Shown here one piece after another: positions 6,068 to 7,703 of a stretch of 7,703 nucleotides of DNA. Made by a program: the position numbers and the translations under genes. The first letter of the stretch is position 1; each line of letters opens with the position of its first letter. The notes under the pieces are model-generated. The model saw only the letters and a program-made list of their open reading frames with translations, did not search any database and had not been told where the DNA came from. Source of the DNA: an uncultured Armatimonadota bacterium (GTDB lineage: Bacteria; Armatimonadota; UBA5829; DTJY01); the NCBI GenBank assembly GCA_937875395.1, contig CALNCU010000204.1:1-7703 (forward strand), written 5' to 3'.

Positions 6068-7186
6068 ATGGCAACAGCATATACACCGGGGCTTACCGTA
6101 AGCTCCGGCACAATAATAAGAAAGACCAGGCGCCTGCCCCTAAAAGGGACTGTAACCGTGCAGCCGGGGGACAGGGTGGAACCATCTACCGTAGTAGCCA
6201 GGACAGACCTGCCCGGAATCATGCAGACCGTAAGGCTCTGCGAGCAGCTTGGGATAGACCCGTCAGAGATAAACAAGCATCTTATGGTATCTGAAGGAGA
6301 TTTTGTAGAACGCGGCACCCTTCTTGCAGAGATATCCTCCCTCTTCGGCCTTATAAAGAACAGGTGTGCATCCCCCGTGGACGGCATATTAGAGATGATC
6401 TCCCCAATAACCGGCAACGTGGGCATCCGCAGAAGGCCCATCCCGGTAGAGGTTACCGCCTACATAAACGGCACAGTCTCAGAGATTATCCCGGACGAAG
6501 GCGTTGTTATAGAGGCTGCCGGAGCTCTTGTGCAGGGCATCTTTGGAGTTGGCGGAGAGCGGCTTGGCGCCATAACCGTTGCAGTAGATTCGCCGGATGC
6601 CGTGCTGGATGAAGATGGTATAAGAGAAGACTTTGCCGGAAAAGTGGTGGTTGCGGGCGCAAACATAACCGGGCGCGCGCTTAAAAAAGCTGCATCCGTG
6701 GGCGCAGCGGCCGTAATTGCCGGCGGAATAATAGATCATGACCTTGTAGATTACCTGGGGCATGATATAGGCGTGGCCATAACCGGACAAGAGGAAGTGC
6801 CCTCGGTGCTTATTGTAACGGAGGGCTTCGGCATTATGCCCATGGCGGCGCGCACCTTCAACCTGTTAAAATCGCTTGCCGGAAAGCAGGCATCCGTAAA
6901 CGGCGCCACGCAGATACGGGCCGGGGTAATCCGCCCGGAGATTATTGTTACCACAGATGCACAGGTAACCGGCGCAGATGGGGAAAATGGACAGTCCCTA
7001 AACACAGGCGCAAGAATAAGAATAATCCGCGAACCGTACTTCGGCCTCCTTGCCACGGTTTCAGGGCTGCCTAAAGAGACTGTTATGATAGAATCCGGCG
7101 CAAAGGTTAGAATCCTCCTGGCAAAGCTTGCCACCGGGGAAGAAGTAACCGTTCCGCGCGCCAACGTAGAGATTATAGAAGATTAA
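6068..7186 (+). CDS. Uncharacterised MutL-partner protein: barrel-sandwich N-terminus, KOW-like C-terminus
   Basis: This 372-residue soluble protein has no function I can name. Residues 14-46 (GTVTVQPGDRVEPSTVVA) and 70-120 (LMVSEGDFVERGTLLAEI, then SPVDGILEMISPITG) are two halves of the V.(E)GD.V..G..LA pattern of barrel-sandwich hybrids, as in lipoyl, biotinyl and RnfC-like domains. There is no MKM or DKA modification motif, so modification is not expected. Residues 134-170 contain QGIFGVGGERLG. A Rossmann- or swivel-like alpha/beta segment lies at 189-258 (GKVVVAGANITGRALKKAAS, AAAVIAGGIIDH). IRAGVIRPEIIV (283-294) follows. The end, about 315-371, has a KOW/SH3-like pattern ending GEEVTVPRANVEII. 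An AAGGA site (6054-6058) precedes the ATG by 9 nt. The gene is almost fused to the MutL-like gene (3-nt gap), so the two products probably work together. From memory the pair recurs in other anaerobic bacteria; I cannot verify this here. Confidence 0.85.
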   Translation: MATAYTPGLTVSSGTIIRKTRRLPLKGTVTVQPGDRVEPSTVVARTDLPGIMQTVRLCEQLGIDPSEINKHLMVSEGDFVERGTLLAEISSLFGLIKNRCASPVDGILEMISPITGNVGIRRRPIPVEVTAYINGTVSEIIPDEGVVIEAAGALVQGIFGVGGERLGAITVAVDSPDAVLDEDGIREDFAGKVVVAGANITGRALKKAASVGAAAVIAGGIIDHDLVDYLGHDIGVAITGQEEVPSVLIVTEGFGIMPMAARTFNLLKSLAGKQASVNGATQIRAGVIRPEIIVTTDAQVTGADGENGQSLNTGARIRIIREPYFGLLATVSGLPKETVMIESGAKVRILLAKLATGEEVTVPRANVEIIED

Positions 7187-7211
7187 CCGCACATGCGGCA
7201 GAAGGAAGAAT

Positions 7212-7562
7212 ATGCGTATTGCACTTGGGGCGCTTGCAGGGTTTGCAATTGCCGTGGCACTTGGGCTAACCCTTGCGCCTTTTAACATTTCTATACTTAC
7301 AACCTACGTATCCGTCTTTATGGGCGCCTACATAGCCGGTTACATCGCCCGCAGGCGGAGCTACCTGGCCGGGCTTATAACCGGAATACTTGCAGGGGAG
7401 TTTGCAAGCCTTGCAGTGCTTACATCCGGCAGTGGAAAGCATATAAACATATACGTTGTGCTCTCTGCAATTGCAAGCAACGCTCTCTTCGGCACGTTTG
7501 CCGGATGGGCGGGCGGCTACCTGTATAAAGTGCAGCTCCTTCAGGGAAAGAATCAGGACTAA
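7212..7562 (+). CDS. Small four-helix membrane protein, unknown function
   Basis: The 116-residue protein is almost entirely hydrophobic and rich in Gly and Ala. Four membrane segments are visible at about 3-23, 26-46, 50-70 and 79-105. A positively charged turn RRR (47-49) lies between helices 2 and 3, and the C-terminal tail QGKNQD is polar. The glycine pattern recalls DUF5518- or TIGR04086-like small membrane proteins, but I do not assign a family. An AAGGA site (7202-7206) lies 5 nt before the ATG. It starts 25 bp after the 372-residue protein on the same strand and is probably the last gene of the operon. It could anchor the two upstream proteins at the membrane, but that rests on position alone. 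Confidence 0.75.
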   Translation: MRIALGALAGFAIAVALGLTLAPFNISILTTYVSVFMGAYIAGYIARRRSYLAGLITGILAGEFASLAVLTSGSGKHINIYVVLSAIASNALFGTFAGWAGGYLYKVQLLQGKNQD

Positions 7563-7563
7563 T

Positions 7564-7596
7564 ATGATTGCGGCCGGGGCTTTGCCCGCAAAGTGA
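7564..7596 (+). other. Possible 10-codon ORF (MIAAGALPAK)
   Basis: Directly after the membrane-protein stop, an AGGA site (7555-7558) lies 5 nt before an ATG that opens 10 codons and ends at TGA. It runs into the inverted-repeat region behind it, the layout of a leader peptide. At this length chance is a strong alternative; there is no run of one regulatory codon that would indicate classical attenuation. Confidence 0.15.
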
Positions 7597-7670
7597 GAAG
7601 CCGGACACGGGCGGGTGCAGAGAGCACCTTTTCCCAGAGAACTAGTCATCCGGCGAGAGGCTACTACTTC
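7593..7670. other. Nested inverted repeats, possible structured RNA
   Basis: Past the last gene, several pairings stack in order. GTG/AAG (7593-7600, with an AG bulge) pairs with CTTCAC (7667-7672). CCGGA (7601-7605) pairs with TCCGG (7649-7653). GGG (7609-7611) pairs with CCC (7633-7635). GGTGC (7614-7618) pairs with GCACC (7624-7628) around an AGAGA loop. I tried to match TPP, SAM, T-box, guanidine, c-di-GMP, c-di-AMP, tmRNA, RNase P and SRP consensus features from memory and none fits. No T-run follows, so it is not an ordinary terminator. It may be an untranslated leader of a gene beyond the right edge, or a 3' UTR fold. The strand of function is unknown. Confidence 0.3.
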
Positions 7671-7703
7671 ACCAAAAGTTATGATTTTTAACCATGCTTC
7701 GGC

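Noticed and set aside
5590..6441. Long antisense open frame of 283 codons
   Set aside because: It spans the junction of two well-supported plus-strand genes and has a shadow-like composition.
7571..7590. GGGC-TTT-GCCC as a terminator of the mutL-like operon
   Set aside because: Only four pairs and no T-run follows.
1..7703. CRISPR array, insertion sequence, integrase or attachment site at the tRNA
   Set aside because: No direct repeat array, no transposase or integrase motif, and no second copy of the tRNA 3' end in the window.

Overview
The window is bacterial chromosomal DNA of mid-to-moderately high GC with short intergenic gaps. It holds one tRNA gene and seven protein genes. The tRNA gene has an encoded CCA end, the promoters read as sigma-70 type, and Shine-Dalgarno sites are clear at several starts. 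Isoleucine is written mostly with ATA. No gene fixes the taxon. The long MutL-type ATPase with its partner recalls, from memory, Chloroflexota (perhaps Dehalococcoidia) or other deep-branching anaerobes; this is a weak guess.

Left part, all on the minus strand. A good promoter at the extreme left edge (8-36) drives a gene outside the window. Next is tRNA-Leu(UAA) at 193-276. Its promoter (302-330) has a perfect extended -10 element, flanked symmetrically by a 9-bp inverted repeat. Then comes a two-gene operon: a MATE-family multidrug/metabolite exporter (1133-2623), translationally coupled through an ATGA overlap to a fumarylacetoacetate hydrolase (FAH)-family enzyme (348-1136). The exporter's GTG start lies only 8 nt after an extended -10 box, so its mRNA is probably leaderless.

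Middle part, plus strand. An SMI1/KNR4 (SUKH)-like protein (2793-3311) is followed by a membrane protein with a GIDE-type domain between two membrane segments (3374-4162). The two are probably co-transcribed. No toxin gene accompanies the SUKH protein here.

Right part, plus strand. A promoter at 4174-4202 precedes a tight three-gene operon. It encodes a long MutL/GlmL-type ASKHA ATPase (4274-6064), a 372-residue protein of unknown function with a barrel-sandwich (lipoyl/biotinyl-like) N-terminus and a KOW/SH3-like C-terminus (6068-7186), and a small four-helix membrane protein (7212-7562). MutL is known as an accessory of B12-dependent glutamate mutase, but no mutase subunit is present. The ATPase and its partner are the best candidate here for an undescribed system. 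The last 140 bases carry nested inverted repeats that could form a structured RNA, preceded by a 10-codon ORF with a Shine-Dalgarno site.
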